This document shows, piece by piece, positions 50,337 to 58,933 of a stretch of 64,000 nucleotides of DNA. Origin of the DNA: Sutcliffiella halmapala (lineage in GTDB: Bacteria; Bacillota; Bacilli; Bacillales; Bacillaceae_I). Where the stretch lies: positions 2,175,175 through 2,239,174 of the forward strand of contig NZ_KV917375.1 of NCBI RefSeq assembly GCF_002019665.1, read 5' to 3'. A program made the translations under genes and the position numbers. The notes beneath the pieces were generated by a model. The model saw nothing but the letters and a program-made list of their open reading frames with translations, had not been told where the DNA came from and searched no databases. Within the stretch, counting starts at the first letter, position 1, and every line of letters starts with the position of its first letter.

Positions 50337-51770
50337 ATGGTAGTTGGAGAACTAACACAAGAAAGAGATGTAATAATCATAGGCGGTGGACCAGGAGGTT
50401 ATCATGCAGCCATTCGTGCAGCACAACTAGGGTTACAGGTGACACTAATTGAAAAAGGAGAGCTTGGGGGAGTCTGCTTAAATGAAGGGTGTATTCCATC
50501 CAAAGTTCATACCGCTGCTGCACAACAACTCAATCAATTAAGCTCGATGAACAAAATGGGAATTCAAACAAGTCCGGCTACATTTAATCTTCCTACTTTA
50601 CAGGAATATAAAGTAAGCACCATAAATCAGTTGAAAAAAGGAATCGAAGCTCTTTGTAAAGCGAATAAAATCGAACTGATAAAAGGAGAAGCCACCTTTA
50701 TTTCCTCTGAAAAAATTGGGGTTGAGTGGGGGCATCAATATGATACTTATACTTTTAAACATGCGATCATCGCTACAGGTAGTCACAAAAAGCCACTGCT
50801 AAATATAAGGGATAATCACCTCACAGTTACATCCATTTGGAAACTCGAAGAACTTCCAAGCGAACTCATTCTTTATGGAAGTGACGATATTACATTGGAA
50901 GCAGCAATGAGCTTTCGGAAGCTTGGTTCTGAAATAACGATCATATTTCCTAAAAATCAAACAGAATTCACATTCGACACTTCTATTAATAAAGAACTAA
51001 CAAGACAATTCAAAAAGCAAAAGATAAAAATGATCAAAGGTGTAAGCGTAGAGAGCGCGCAACTGTCAGATGAAGGCTGGGTAATCGAACTGAAGAACAA
51101 AGAAGAGCAAACGCAAAAATGTATGGGAACCCATTTTTTTGTTGCAGCAGAAACAATGCCAGTCAATGAAAATTTAGGTTTAGATCGAGCGGGGATAAAG
51201 CTAACCCATAACGGTTGGATTGACATCAACGAAGTTTGCCAGACTAATAAATCTAATATTTATGCTATTGGTGACATAACACCTGGCCCGGCACTCGCTG
51301 TAAAAGCAATTAAGCAAGGTAAAGTAGCTGCTGAAAGTATAGCTGGTATATCTTCAGAAGTTGATTTAACTTTTATCCCGAGAGTTCTACATACGATTCC
51401 ACCTATCGCTTCAGTAGGTCTAACAGAAATTGAAGCTAGAGAAAGTGGGCATGAGATCAATATTGGAGAATCCTCCTTAAAAACGAGTGGTTATGCCTCT
51501 ATACTTGGACAAAAAGACGGGTTCGTGAAAACAATTAGTGAAAAGGATACTGAACTAGTACTTGGAGTTCATATTATCGGATTAGGTGCTATCGAGCTTA
51601 TTTCGTCCGGTACTTTTGCACTAGAAATGGTAGGTAGAGAAGAGGATTTACTATTTCCACTCTACCCTCATCCAAGTATAAATGAGAGCTTACTAGAATC
51701 TCTTGACGATTTATCAAATAAAGCAATTCATAAGGCACCTTCTTCAAATAATCAGAAGGTAATTGTTTAA
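50337..51770 (+). CDS. Divergent dihydrolipoamide dehydrogenase E3
   Basis: E3-like flavoprotein (477 aa). The FAD motif IIGGGPGGYHAAIRA and the redox disulfide GGVCLNEGCIPSK (about residues 42-54) are intact, and PHPSINESL near the C-terminus keeps the catalytic His-Glu pair. The NAD domain is abnormal: where lipoamide dehydrogenases have GGGxIGxE, this has YGSDDITLE (about 180-188); the acidic residue after the second strand is missing; and the later GRxPN block reads AETMPVN. It may use another acceptor or have lost NAD reduction. The ATG directly abuts the E2 stop. Confidence 0.85.
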   Translation: MVVGELTQERDVIIIGGGPGGYHAAIRAAQLGLQVTLIEKGELGGVCLNEGCIPSKVHTAAAQQLNQLSSMNKMGIQTSPATFNLPTLQEYKVSTINQLKKGIEALCKANKIELIKGEATFISSEKIGVEWGHQYDTYTFKHAIIATGSHKKPLLNIRDNHLTVTSIWKLEELPSELILYGSDDITLEAAMSFRKLGSEITIIFPKNQTEFTFDTSINKELTRQFKKQKIKMIKGVSVESAQLSDEGWVIELKNKEEQTQKCMGTHFFVAAETMPVNENLGLDRAGIKLTHNGWIDINEVCQTNKSNIYAIGDITPGPALAVKAIKQGKVAAESIAGISSEVDLTFIPRVLHTIPPIASVGLTEIEARESGHEINIGESSLKTSGYASILGQKDGFVKTISEKDTELVLGVHIIGLGAIELISSGTFALEMVGREEDLLFPLYPHPSINESLLESLDDLSNKAIHKAPSSNNQKVIV

Positions 51771-51797
51771 TGTTTTGTGTATGTACATTCAATTAAT

Positions 51798-51840
51798 CTG
51801 CTAGGATGCTTTTGTACGGCAAAGCATTCTAGCTTTAAAT
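51798..51840 (+). terminator. Terminator of the E1-E2-E3 operon
   Basis: GCTAGGATGCTTT and AAAGCATTCTAGC arms; a short T/A-rich tail follows. Confidence 0.7.
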
Positions 51841-51847
51841 GGCACTC

Positions 51848-51877
51848 TTGCTAGGAAAGTAATGAATAGATTATAGT
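51848..51877 (+). promoter_or_regulatory. Possible promoter of the homogentisate operon
   Basis: TTGCTA, 18 bases, TATAGT. No CGTT-N5-AACG palindrome is seen here, so this operon seems outside the proposed PaaX control. Confidence 0.4.
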
Positions 51878-51923
51878 AAATTCAGAATAAACTTATATTT
51901 CGCTATATTTGGAGGGAAACGAA

Positions 51924-53042
51924 ATGACTTTTGAAAAAACGATGCAAAACCAAAATCAGGTAGAAGATTTTTTTCCAGTGAAAGATGTTGATTACTTAGA
52001 AATTTACACAGGAAATGCTAAGCAAGCTACACACTTCTTTACGACGACTTTCGGGTTCGAGCCTATTGCTTATTCTGGACTAGAGACTGGGAACAGAGAG
52101 ACGGTATCGTATGTGTTAAAGCAACGAAATGTTCGTCTTGTCATTACAGGTTCATTGAAACAAGACACAAGAATTTCAGAATTTGTAAAAAAACACGGGG
52201 ACGGAGTTAAGGACATTGCTCTTGTAGTAGATGATGTTGAAAAGGCTTACAATGTAGCGGTAGAAAGAGGTGCCATTGCTATTTTGCCTCCACAGGCTTT
52301 AACAGATGAGCATGGTACTGTCGTAAAAGCGGTAATTGGTACATATGGGGATACCATCCACACATTAGTAGAGCGTAAAAATTATAAAGGTGTCTTTATG
52401 CCAGGATTTAGAGCGTATAAAAATTCCACACCGGTAAAAGATGCCGGCATTATTGGAATTGATCATGTTGTAGGTAATGTGGAGCAAATGGAAGAATGGG
52501 TTGCTTATTATGAAAAGGTGATGGGCTTTAAAGAAATGACTCATTTTACAGATAAAGATATTAATACCGAGTATTCCGCGTTAATGTCGAAGGTTATGCA
52601 TAATGGAGGACGTATTAAATTCCCAATCAATGAACCTGCTGAAGGAAAGAGAAAATCCCAAATTGAAGAATACTTAGAGTTCTTCAATGGTGCAGGTGTA
52701 CAGCATATCGCCATCTTAACGGAAGATATTGTTCAAACTGTAAGTAAGTTAAAGGAAAACGGAGTGGAGTTCCTAAGTACACCTGATACGTATTATGAAA
52801 TGCTTTCAGAAAGAGTTGGTGAAATTGATGAAGAAATCGCGAAGCTTCGTGAATTAAGTATTCTTGTAGATCGGGACGACGAAGGCTATTTATTACAAAT
52901 TTTCACGAAACCAATTGTGGATCGTCCTACACTCTTTATTGAAGTCATTCAGCGTAAAGGAGCAAAAGGATTTGGTGAAGGTAACTTTAAAGCGTTATTC
53001 GAATCCATTGAAAGAGAACAAGAATTAAGAGGAAATTTATAA
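51924..53042 (+). CDS. hppD: 4-Hydroxyphenylpyruvate dioxygenase
   Basis: Non-haem iron dioxygenase (372 aa) turning 4-hydroxyphenylpyruvate into homogentisate. Two vicinal-oxygen-chelate domains are present; the iron ligands are His181 (GIDHVVG), His261 (VQHIAI) and Glu340 (LFIEVIQRKGAKGFGEGNFKALFESIE). The ATG at 51924 is 6 bases after GGAGGG. It is followed by a terminator-like hairpin and then the aminotransferase-FAH-HGD genes, making a tyrosine degradation group. Confidence 0.95.
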   Translation: MTFEKTMQNQNQVEDFFPVKDVDYLEIYTGNAKQATHFFTTTFGFEPIAYSGLETGNRETVSYVLKQRNVRLVITGSLKQDTRISEFVKKHGDGVKDIALVVDDVEKAYNVAVERGAIAILPPQALTDEHGTVVKAVIGTYGDTIHTLVERKNYKGVFMPGFRAYKNSTPVKDAGIIGIDHVVGNVEQMEEWVAYYEKVMGFKEMTHFTDKDINTEYSALMSKVMHNGGRIKFPINEPAEGKRKSQIEEYLEFFNGAGVQHIAILTEDIVQTVSKLKENGVEFLSTPDTYYEMLSERVGEIDEEIAKLRELSILVDRDDEGYLLQIFTKPIVDRPTLFIEVIQRKGAKGFGEGNFKALFESIEREQELRGNL

Positions 53043-53049
53043 GCAAGTT

Positions 53050-53080
53050 TGAAAAGGAGGTATAGCGCCTCCTTTTTTAA
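53050..53080 (+). terminator. Hairpin after hppD
   Basis: AAAGGAGG and CCTCCTTT arms with a T run. Readthrough to the next genes is possible, as no strong promoter is evident before 53174. Confidence 0.7.
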
Positions 53081-53173
53081 AAGTTGTTTTCTCTATAGAG
53101 CGAAGGATAGTTACCCAACTATGTCAGCTTGGATAAAGAAAAGAGCTTAGAAGAATCAAATGGGGGTATTGTT

Positions 53174-54274
53174 TTGGTGGTGAAAGTAAAAAGTCGAGAT
53201 ATATTACAGCTAGTAACTGCATATCCGTTGAGTAAAAATTTGGAGCAATTACAAATAGAGCTTGGTTTACCAAGTATCAGGAATTTATCTGAGATTGAAA
53301 ATGTCTTCGGGTGTTCTACTAAGGTGAAAAACCATTTATTGAACCAGCTTGACCATTTATTCGCATATCCTGACGGAGCAGCAAGGTTACTTACATCGCA
53401 ATTAGCTAGTTTTTTAGAAGTCGAACCGGAGCAACTTTTTATTGGAAATGGATCCGATGAAATTATACGTCTTCTAATCAGGGCCTTTTTAAATCCGCAA
53501 GATGAAGCGGTTATGGCTGAAATAACTTTCCCAAGGTATAAAACAAATGTGACAATAGAAGGAGGAAAACCTGTCCTTGTCCCACTAAAAGATGGTGTCC
53601 ATGATTTAGATAAAATGCTAACAAGTATTACGGACCAAACCAAGATGATATTTGTTTGTAACCCAAATAATCCAACAGGAACAATCGTCGAAAAGAATGC
53701 CCTGATGGACTTTATCGCAGAAGTCCCAGAAGATATTTTAATTGTACTAGACGAGGCATACTACGAATATGCAACAAACGATGCGTATTTACAGTCTATC
53801 CCGTTATTAAAAAAATTCAGCAATCTTGTAATCTTGAGAACCTTTTCCAAAGTGTATGGACTAGCTGGACTAAGAGTAGGCTATGGTATAATGGACCCGT
53901 TTGTCGCTGCCGAATTAAACAAAGTAAAAGAGGTATTCAACGTCAATCAATTAGCGCAAACAGCAGCTATTGTTGCATTAGAAGATCAAGACTTTAGAGA
54001 AGAGTGTGTAAAAAAAAACGAAGAAGGCCGTATATATTTAGAAAGGGAACTTTCTAGTATTGGATATACATTTTTCCACACACAGGCTAATTTTATGATG
54101 GTACATACGGATAAGTCGGGAGATTGGATAAGTAGCGAACTATTAAAGGCTGGAATTCTTGTCCGGTCAGGTAATGCGTTAGGTTACCCCAATTCTATCC
54201 GAGTTACCATAAGTTCAATGGAAGATAATCAATATTTTATCCAAACCTTAAAAAGTTTGCGAAGAAATGAGTGA
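53174..54274 (+). CDS. Aromatic/histidinol-phosphate-type aminotransferase (HisC-like)
   Basis: Fold-type I PLP aminotransferase (366 aa). It has GNGSDEIIRLLIRAF (about residue 90), NPNNPTGTIV (about 160), DEAYYEYA (Asp-x-x-Tyr, about 192) and the Schiff-base lysine in RTFSKVYGLAGLRVGYG (about 221). HisC-like enzymes often transaminate Tyr and Phe; beside hppD it most likely makes 4-hydroxyphenylpyruvate from tyrosine. The TTG at 53174 is favoured by GGGGG 7 bases upstream. The frame extends to 53129 without a ribosome site. Confidence 0.85.
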   Translation: MVVKVKSRDILQLVTAYPLSKNLEQLQIELGLPSIRNLSEIENVFGCSTKVKNHLLNQLDHLFAYPDGAARLLTSQLASFLEVEPEQLFIGNGSDEIIRLLIRAFLNPQDEAVMAEITFPRYKTNVTIEGGKPVLVPLKDGVHDLDKMLTSITDQTKMIFVCNPNNPTGTIVEKNALMDFIAEVPEDILIVLDEAYYEYATNDAYLQSIPLLKKFSNLVILRTFSKVYGLAGLRVGYGIMDPFVAAELNKVKEVFNVNQLAQTAAIVALEDQDFREECVKKNEEGRIYLERELSSIGYTFFHTQANFMMVHTDKSGDWISSELLKAGILVRSGNALGYPNSIRVTISSMEDNQYFIQTLKSLRRNE

Positions 54275-54280
54275 GTGTCA

Positions 54281-54907
54281 ATGAATATTCAACCAAGTAG
54301 TCTTGAATGGAAAGATGCCTATAAATTATTAGTAGGATCCATTTTACCACGACCTATTGCCCTAGTTTCTTCTATTAATAAAGAAGGAATCGGGAATATT
54401 GCACCATTTAGTTTTTTTACCGCAATTTGTGCGGATCCAATGCTTATTTGTTTTTCCCCAATGCGAAGAGGAAATGATGGGTCTAAAAAAGACACATTAG
54501 TTAATATAGAAAGCACAAGAGAATTTGTCATCAACATTGTTAGTGAAGAAATTGTTGAAAAAATGAACATAACAGCTACTGAATTTCCAAGTGATGTAGA
54601 TGAATTTAAGGAAGCAGGCTTTACGAAGCAAGAGAGTCAGATAATTACTCCTCCACGAATCAAGGAAAGTAGTGTGCAATTGGAATGTACTTTACATGAA
54701 GTTCTCCATTATGGAGAGGTGCCAGGTTCCGGGAGTCTTGTTATCGGGAAAGTAGAAATGATACATATCGCAGAAGATCTATATTATGCTGGAAAAATAG
54801 ATACGAAAAAATTAAACCCAGTCGGTAGAATGGCAGGAAGTTTCTATACAAGGGCAACAAGTGACATGTTTGAACTCCTTCGTAAAGAATCGAAAAAAAG
54901 TGAGTGA
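54281..54907 (+). CDS. Flavin reductase-like FMN-binding protein
   Basis: About 208-aa split-barrel FMN protein (DIM6/NTAB family), with LLVGSILPRPIALVSSINKEG and SFFTAICADPMLICFSP. Such proteins reduce flavin or act as small oxidoreductases. Its place among homogentisate genes is common in Bacillaceae, but its job there is unknown. The ATG at 54281 is given; a GTG directly after the aminotransferase stop (54275) is an alternative. Confidence 0.75.
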   Translation: MNIQPSSLEWKDAYKLLVGSILPRPIALVSSINKEGIGNIAPFSFFTAICADPMLICFSPMRRGNDGSKKDTLVNIESTREFVINIVSEEIVEKMNITATEFPSDVDEFKEAGFTKQESQIITPPRIKESSVQLECTLHEVLHYGEVPGSGSLVIGKVEMIHIAEDLYYAGKIDTKKLNPVGRMAGSFYTRATSDMFELLRKESKKSE

Positions 54908-54912
54908 TAATC

Positions 54913-55824
54913 TTGAAATACATTACGTTTAAGAATGTAAATGGCGAACAAAGAGCTGGTTGGCTTGATGGTGAGTATGTGGTCGATATGTTTGAAGCAT
55001 CAGAAGGACGTCTGCCGAAGGATTTACTTGATTTTATAGAACAGCAAGAAGAGCATCATTCCTATATCAATCAATTAAATGCATTACCAAATCAAAAGGG
55101 GAAGCATCTCTTAAGTGACGTGCATTTACTTGCACCGCTGCCTCGTCCCAAAAGTGTTCGTGATTTTTATGCCTTTGAAGAGCATGTGAGAACTGCCAGA
55201 GCAAGAAGAGGGTTAGAGGTTGTACCTGAATGGTATGAAATTCCGGTGTTTTATTTTACCAATCATTTAGCGATTAAAGGTCCAAATGATTTGATAACAA
55301 AACCAGTTGAATGTGAATGGCTAGATTATGAACTTGAAATTGCCTGCATTATAGGAAAAGAAGGAAAAGATATTAAAGCCGAGGAAGCAGACTCCTATAT
55401 TTTTGGTTATTGTGTGATGAACGACTGGAGCGCTAGGGATTTACAAGCAAAAGAAATGAAGGTTGGGTTAGGTCCAGCAAAAGGTAAGGATTTTGCTACC
55501 ACCATCGGTCCATCAATTGTGACAAAGGATGAATTAGATCCTTACCTTAATAATGGGAAGTATGATTTGTCGATGAAGGCTAGGGTCAACGGAAAATTGC
55601 TTTCACAGGGCAATTTTCAAGATATCTATTATACATTTGGGCAAATGATAGAACGTGCATCAACCGGTGTTACTTTATATCCAGGAGAAGTCATCGGATC
55701 GGGAACGGTGGGTACTGGATGTATCTTAGAGCTTGGAACTGAGGTGCATCGCTGGCTTGAACCTGGTGATAAAGTAGAGTTAGAAATTACAGGACTAGGA
55801 AAAATTGTGAATACGATTAAATAG
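54913..55824 (+). CDS. fahA: Fumarylacetoacetate hydrolase family protein
   Basis: FAH-fold hydrolase (303 aa). The metal ligands lie in WLDYELEIACIIGKEG (two Glu, about 140) and DWSARDLQAKEM (Asp, about 174). KGKDFATTIGP and GSGTVGTGCILELG complete the family pattern. In this operon it cleaves fumaryl- or maleylacetoacetate to fumarate/maleate and acetoacetate. The TTG at 54913 gives the usual MKYITFKN start; a GTG at 54904 overlaps the previous stop. Confidence 0.9.
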   Translation: MKYITFKNVNGEQRAGWLDGEYVVDMFEASEGRLPKDLLDFIEQQEEHHSYINQLNALPNQKGKHLLSDVHLLAPLPRPKSVRDFYAFEEHVRTARARRGLEVVPEWYEIPVFYFTNHLAIKGPNDLITKPVECEWLDYELEIACIIGKEGKDIKAEEADSYIFGYCVMNDWSARDLQAKEMKVGLGPAKGKDFATTIGPSIVTKDELDPYLNNGKYDLSMKARVNGKLLSQGNFQDIYYTFGQMIERASTGVTLYPGEVIGSGTVGTGCILELGTEVHRWLEPGDKVELEITGLGKIVNTIK

Positions 55825-55841
55825 GTAGAAGAGGTGATCTT

Positions 55842-56993
55842 ATGTATTATCGAACGATGGGAGACATTCCACATAAAAGACATACAAAATTTAAAAAAGA
55901 AGATGGTAATCTTTATCGTGAGCAAGTGATGGGGACAAAAGGTTTCTCTGGAACCCAATCTATCCTCTACCATCATTACTTGCCAACTGAGGTAGTAAAG
56001 TCGGAGGTTCTTTCTAGTTATCTACCAGAGTATGAAGAACATACGGCTTTAAATCATCGGCACCTGATGACCACTTCGATTCAGAAAAGTGGAAATGCTA
56101 TTGATGCTAGAGAATACTTACTTGGAAATAGTGATTTGCTGATTGGTACTGCTAATGTGACTGAGGAAATGAAAAATCATTATCGTAATGGTGATGGAGA
56201 TGAGCTTTTATATATTCACCATGGTACTGGAAAAGTGGAAACTATGTTTGGAACGTTAAGCTATCGTTCTGGTGATTATGTGATTATTCCTATTGGAACG
56301 ATTTATCGAGTTGTCCCAGCTGAGGATACTAAGATATTGTTCATTGAATCCTTCAGTCAGATTACGACACCACGCAGATATCGTAACGAATATGGGCAAT
56401 TGCTAGAGCATAGTCCATTTTGCGAACGTGATTTCCGAGGGCCAGAGGTGTTAGAAACGCATCATGAAAAGGGAGAATATAAAGTTCTAACTAAGTCTCG
56501 AGGGTACATTCACTCTCATATTCTTGGTCATCATCCATTAGATGTAGTAGGGTGGGATGGATATTTATACCCATGGGTCTTTAATATAGAAGATTTTGAA
56601 CCAATTACAGGTCGAGTTCATCAACCACCACCTGTACATCAAACTTTTGAAGGACATAATTTTGTTGTTTGTTCTTTTGTGCCAAGACTTTATGATTACC
56701 ATCCAGAAGCAATTCCAGCTCCATATTATCATAGTAATGTAAATAGCGATGAATTGTTATACTATGTGGAAGGGAACTTTATGAGTCGAAAAGGGATCAA
56801 AGAGGGATCGATTACTCTGCACCCTTCTGGCATTCCGCATGGACCACATCCAGGCACAACAGAAGCAAGCATCGGTAAAAAAGAAACATTAGAACTTGCT
56901 GTTATGATTGATACCTTTAAACCGTTGAAGATTGTCAAAAAAGCGCAAGAAATTGAAGATAAAAACTATATGTTTACATGGATAGAAAAGTAA
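55842..56993 (+). CDS. hmgA: Homogentisate 1,2-dioxygenase
   Basis: Cupin-type ring-cleaving dioxygenase (383 aa), opening homogentisate to maleylacetoacetate. The iron-site segments are visible as ELLYYVEGNFMSRKG with the ligand Glu (about 307) and LHPSGIPHGPHPG with clustered His (about 328-336). Shorter than proteobacterial HmgA, as in the Bacillus type. AGAGGTGATCTT precedes the ATG. No maleylacetoacetate isomerase gene is next to it. Confidence 0.9.
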   Translation: MYYRTMGDIPHKRHTKFKKEDGNLYREQVMGTKGFSGTQSILYHHYLPTEVVKSEVLSSYLPEYEEHTALNHRHLMTTSIQKSGNAIDAREYLLGNSDLLIGTANVTEEMKNHYRNGDGDELLYIHHGTGKVETMFGTLSYRSGDYVIIPIGTIYRVVPAEDTKILFIESFSQITTPRRYRNEYGQLLEHSPFCERDFRGPEVLETHHEKGEYKVLTKSRGYIHSHILGHHPLDVVGWDGYLYPWVFNIEDFEPITGRVHQPPPVHQTFEGHNFVVCSFVPRLYDYHPEAIPAPYYHSNVNSDELLYYVEGNFMSRKGIKEGSITLHPSGIPHGPHPGTTEASIGKKETLELAVMIDTFKPLKIVKKAQEIEDKNYMFTWIEK

Positions 56994-57018
56994 ATGGACA
57001 TATTTTGACTTCCATAGT

Positions 57019-57051
57019 TCAACCAAGCTGATAACTGGCTTGGTTTTTTTA
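57019..57051 (+). terminator. Terminator of the homogentisate operon
   Basis: AACCAAGC and GCTTGGTT arms, then seven Ts. Confidence 0.9.
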
Positions 57052-57052
57052 T

Positions 57053-57397
57053 AGTGTAATTAGCTTAGCAGAATGACAATGAAACGATTTTCATGTAATA
57101 CTTGTAACAATAAATGTAGATTTGTAATAAAATAGGCTCTGAAAAAAGGTTGTCAATACTATTTTACTAGAATAATTTTAATGAACTGTTTAATTGTGGT
57201 AAAAAAATTTAACTTTGTATTAAAATCGTCGGAGCTAATACTCGTTGCTATTATTAGCTCTCATAAGATATTGTATTATACTGGAAATCTGGTTGAAGTG
57301 AGTTGTGAATTTATTCCATAAATATTACGAAAAACCCGTGGTATGATTTTCGTGTAGCAACAAACACAAAAAATTATTTCAAGGGGGAAATACACCT
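57053..57397 (+). other. Intergenic region upstream of the CAP-domain gene
   Basis: No gene. A hairpin GAGCTAATA/TATTAGCTC lies at about 57233-57260. Close to the next gene, ACGAAAA-N13-TTTTCGT (57327-57353) forms a dyad around a TATGAT (57342-57347) that could be the -10 box. No clear -35 was found, so regulated expression is possible. Confidence 0.4.
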
Positions 57398-58297
57398 ATG
57401 AAAATCAACAAAACTTCAATCATTACTGCTGTAACAGCTGCTGCGGTTTTAACTGTGGCACCATTCGGAATGAATGCAAAAGCTGAAGCTAAATCACCTG
57501 TTAAACCAACTTGTGACTTAGGAACGAAGATAACTACATTTAAAAACCAAGAAGATGCAAAGGCATATTTTGATAACTATATGAAAGAGCTTGAAGAAAA
57601 GTTTGGTGTAAAGATCCAGTTTAATCAAACTGTTCCAAAAGCAGCTGAAAAACCAAAAGCACCAAAGCAAGAAGAACAGAAGCCTGCTGAAAAAGTAGAA
57701 GCACCAGCACCAAAGCAAGAAGAACAGAAGCCTGCTGAAAAAATAGAAGCACCGGCACCAAAGCAAGAAGAGCAAAAGCAACAACCAGCACCAGCACCTA
57801 AAGAAGAGGTAAAAGCTCCTACACAACCAAAGGAGCAAGCACCGGCACCACAACAACCAGCACCACAACAACCGGCTGAAAAGCCAAGTGAGAATAAAAC
57901 AGAACAAACAGCTAGTGCAGTAAGTGCATTCGAAAAGAAAGTAGTAGAACTAACGAATGCGGAACGTGCAAAACAAGGCTTAGCACCTTTACAGCTTGAC
58001 TCAGAGTTAAGCAAAGTTGCCAAAGAGAAATCAAATGATATGAAGCAAAACAATTACTTCTCTCATAATAGTCCTAAATATGGATCTCCATTTGATATGA
58101 TGAAGCAATTTGGAATCTCTTACCGTACTGCTGGTGAGAATATTGCAATGGGACAAAAGAGCCCTGAGGAAGTCGTAAATGCTTGGATGAATTCGTCAGG
58201 ACACAGAGCAAACATAATGAACGGTAACTTTACACACATTGGTGTAGGCCATGTAGAAGCAGGAAACTACTGGACTCAAATGTTTATCGGAAAATAA
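57398..58297 (+). CDS. Secreted CAP/SCP domain protein (YkwD-like)
   Basis: 299-aa exported protein. Signal peptide (about residues 1-30, cut near NAKAEA). A short domain (35-85) precedes a low-complexity Pro/Lys/Glu/Gln linker (about 85-170) built of repeats of the type APKQEEQKPAEK. The CAP domain (180-299) has VVELTNAERAKQGLAPL, HNSPKYGSPFDMM, AGENIAMG and MNSSGHRANIMNG. Bacillus relatives are YkwD-type extracellular proteins of unknown activity. AAGGGGGAAAT precedes the ATG. Confidence 0.9.
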   Translation: MKINKTSIITAVTAAAVLTVAPFGMNAKAEAKSPVKPTCDLGTKITTFKNQEDAKAYFDNYMKELEEKFGVKIQFNQTVPKAAEKPKAPKQEEQKPAEKVEAPAPKQEEQKPAEKIEAPAPKQEEQKQQPAPAPKEEVKAPTQPKEQAPAPQQPAPQQPAEKPSENKTEQTASAVSAFEKKVVELTNAERAKQGLAPLQLDSELSKVAKEKSNDMKQNNYFSHNSPKYGSPFDMMKQFGISYRTAGENIAMGQKSPEEVVNAWMNSSGHRANIMNGNFTHIGVGHVEAGNYWTQMFIGK

Positions 58298-58336
58298 TTA
58301 GTGTGACATTCTTTAAACTATAATTTGCTACAAACA

Positions 58337-58364
58337 GAAGGCAGCCATTATGGCTGCCTTTTCT
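58337..58364. terminator. Bidirectional terminator
   Basis: AAGGCAGCCA and TGGCTGCCTT arms with a T run, between converging genes. Confidence 0.85.
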
Positions 58365-58375
58365 GTTGTTCATTA

Positions 58376-58750
58376 TTACTCAGTAACTAACTGTTTATAA
58401 TATTTGGAGATATATGCATTAGCTTTTAAAGTAAGATCTGAAACTTTATGAATGCTATTTGGATTAATTCTGTTTATTCCAATATCCTGTAAATGAATAT
58501 AGGCTACACATAAAGGGGGAAGAAGATAGTCTACAACCAAATTATTTGAATTAAATTCAATTAATACTTTTATTTGTTTCTTTAATTCATCTTTTACATT
58601 TTTGAATTGTTGTTTTATCTGTTGTTGAATGGTTGCTTTTTTCCCGTAATCTTCATTTTCATACTGTGCAAGCAAGCCGATTAATCTTTTTAGTTCGCCA
58701 TCAAAATAAGCTAAAACAGATGCTACTTTGTCTATATCATAACTATTCAT
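58376..58750 (-). CDS. Hypothetical helical protein (124 aa)
   Basis: Unrecognised soluble protein, almost entirely helical, with charged residues around QQQIKQQFKNVKDELKKQIK (about residue 43), then a conserved-looking NNLVVDYLLPPLCVAYIHL. GAGGGGATTATTT precedes the ATG. Stands between the CAP-domain gene and the MATE pump. Confidence 0.6.
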   Translation of the reverse strand: MNSYDIDKVASVLAYFDGELKRLIGLLAQYENEDYGKKATIQQQIKQQFKNVKDELKKQIKVLIEFNSNNLVVDYLLPPLCVAYIHLQDIGINRINPNSIHKVSDLTLKANAYISKYYKQLVTE

Positions 58751-58933
58751 ATAAATAATCCCCTCAAAAATAGTAGTTAAATGATTAAAAGGAATAAATA
58801 AATCGAGGAAATCTATTTCTTAAGTGAGAATTCCTGTTAATAGTATATTCGACAAATAACTACATTTACCCTTTCATTATTCCTATAAGAATAGTACGAA
58901 TCGGAAATTGAGGAGAAAATCCATGTCTCAGTT

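Noticed and set aside
57518-58053. Two long minus-strand frames over the CAP-domain gene
   Set aside because: They are mirror translations of its Pro/Glu/Gln-rich repeats, giving Phe/Cys-rich nonsense.
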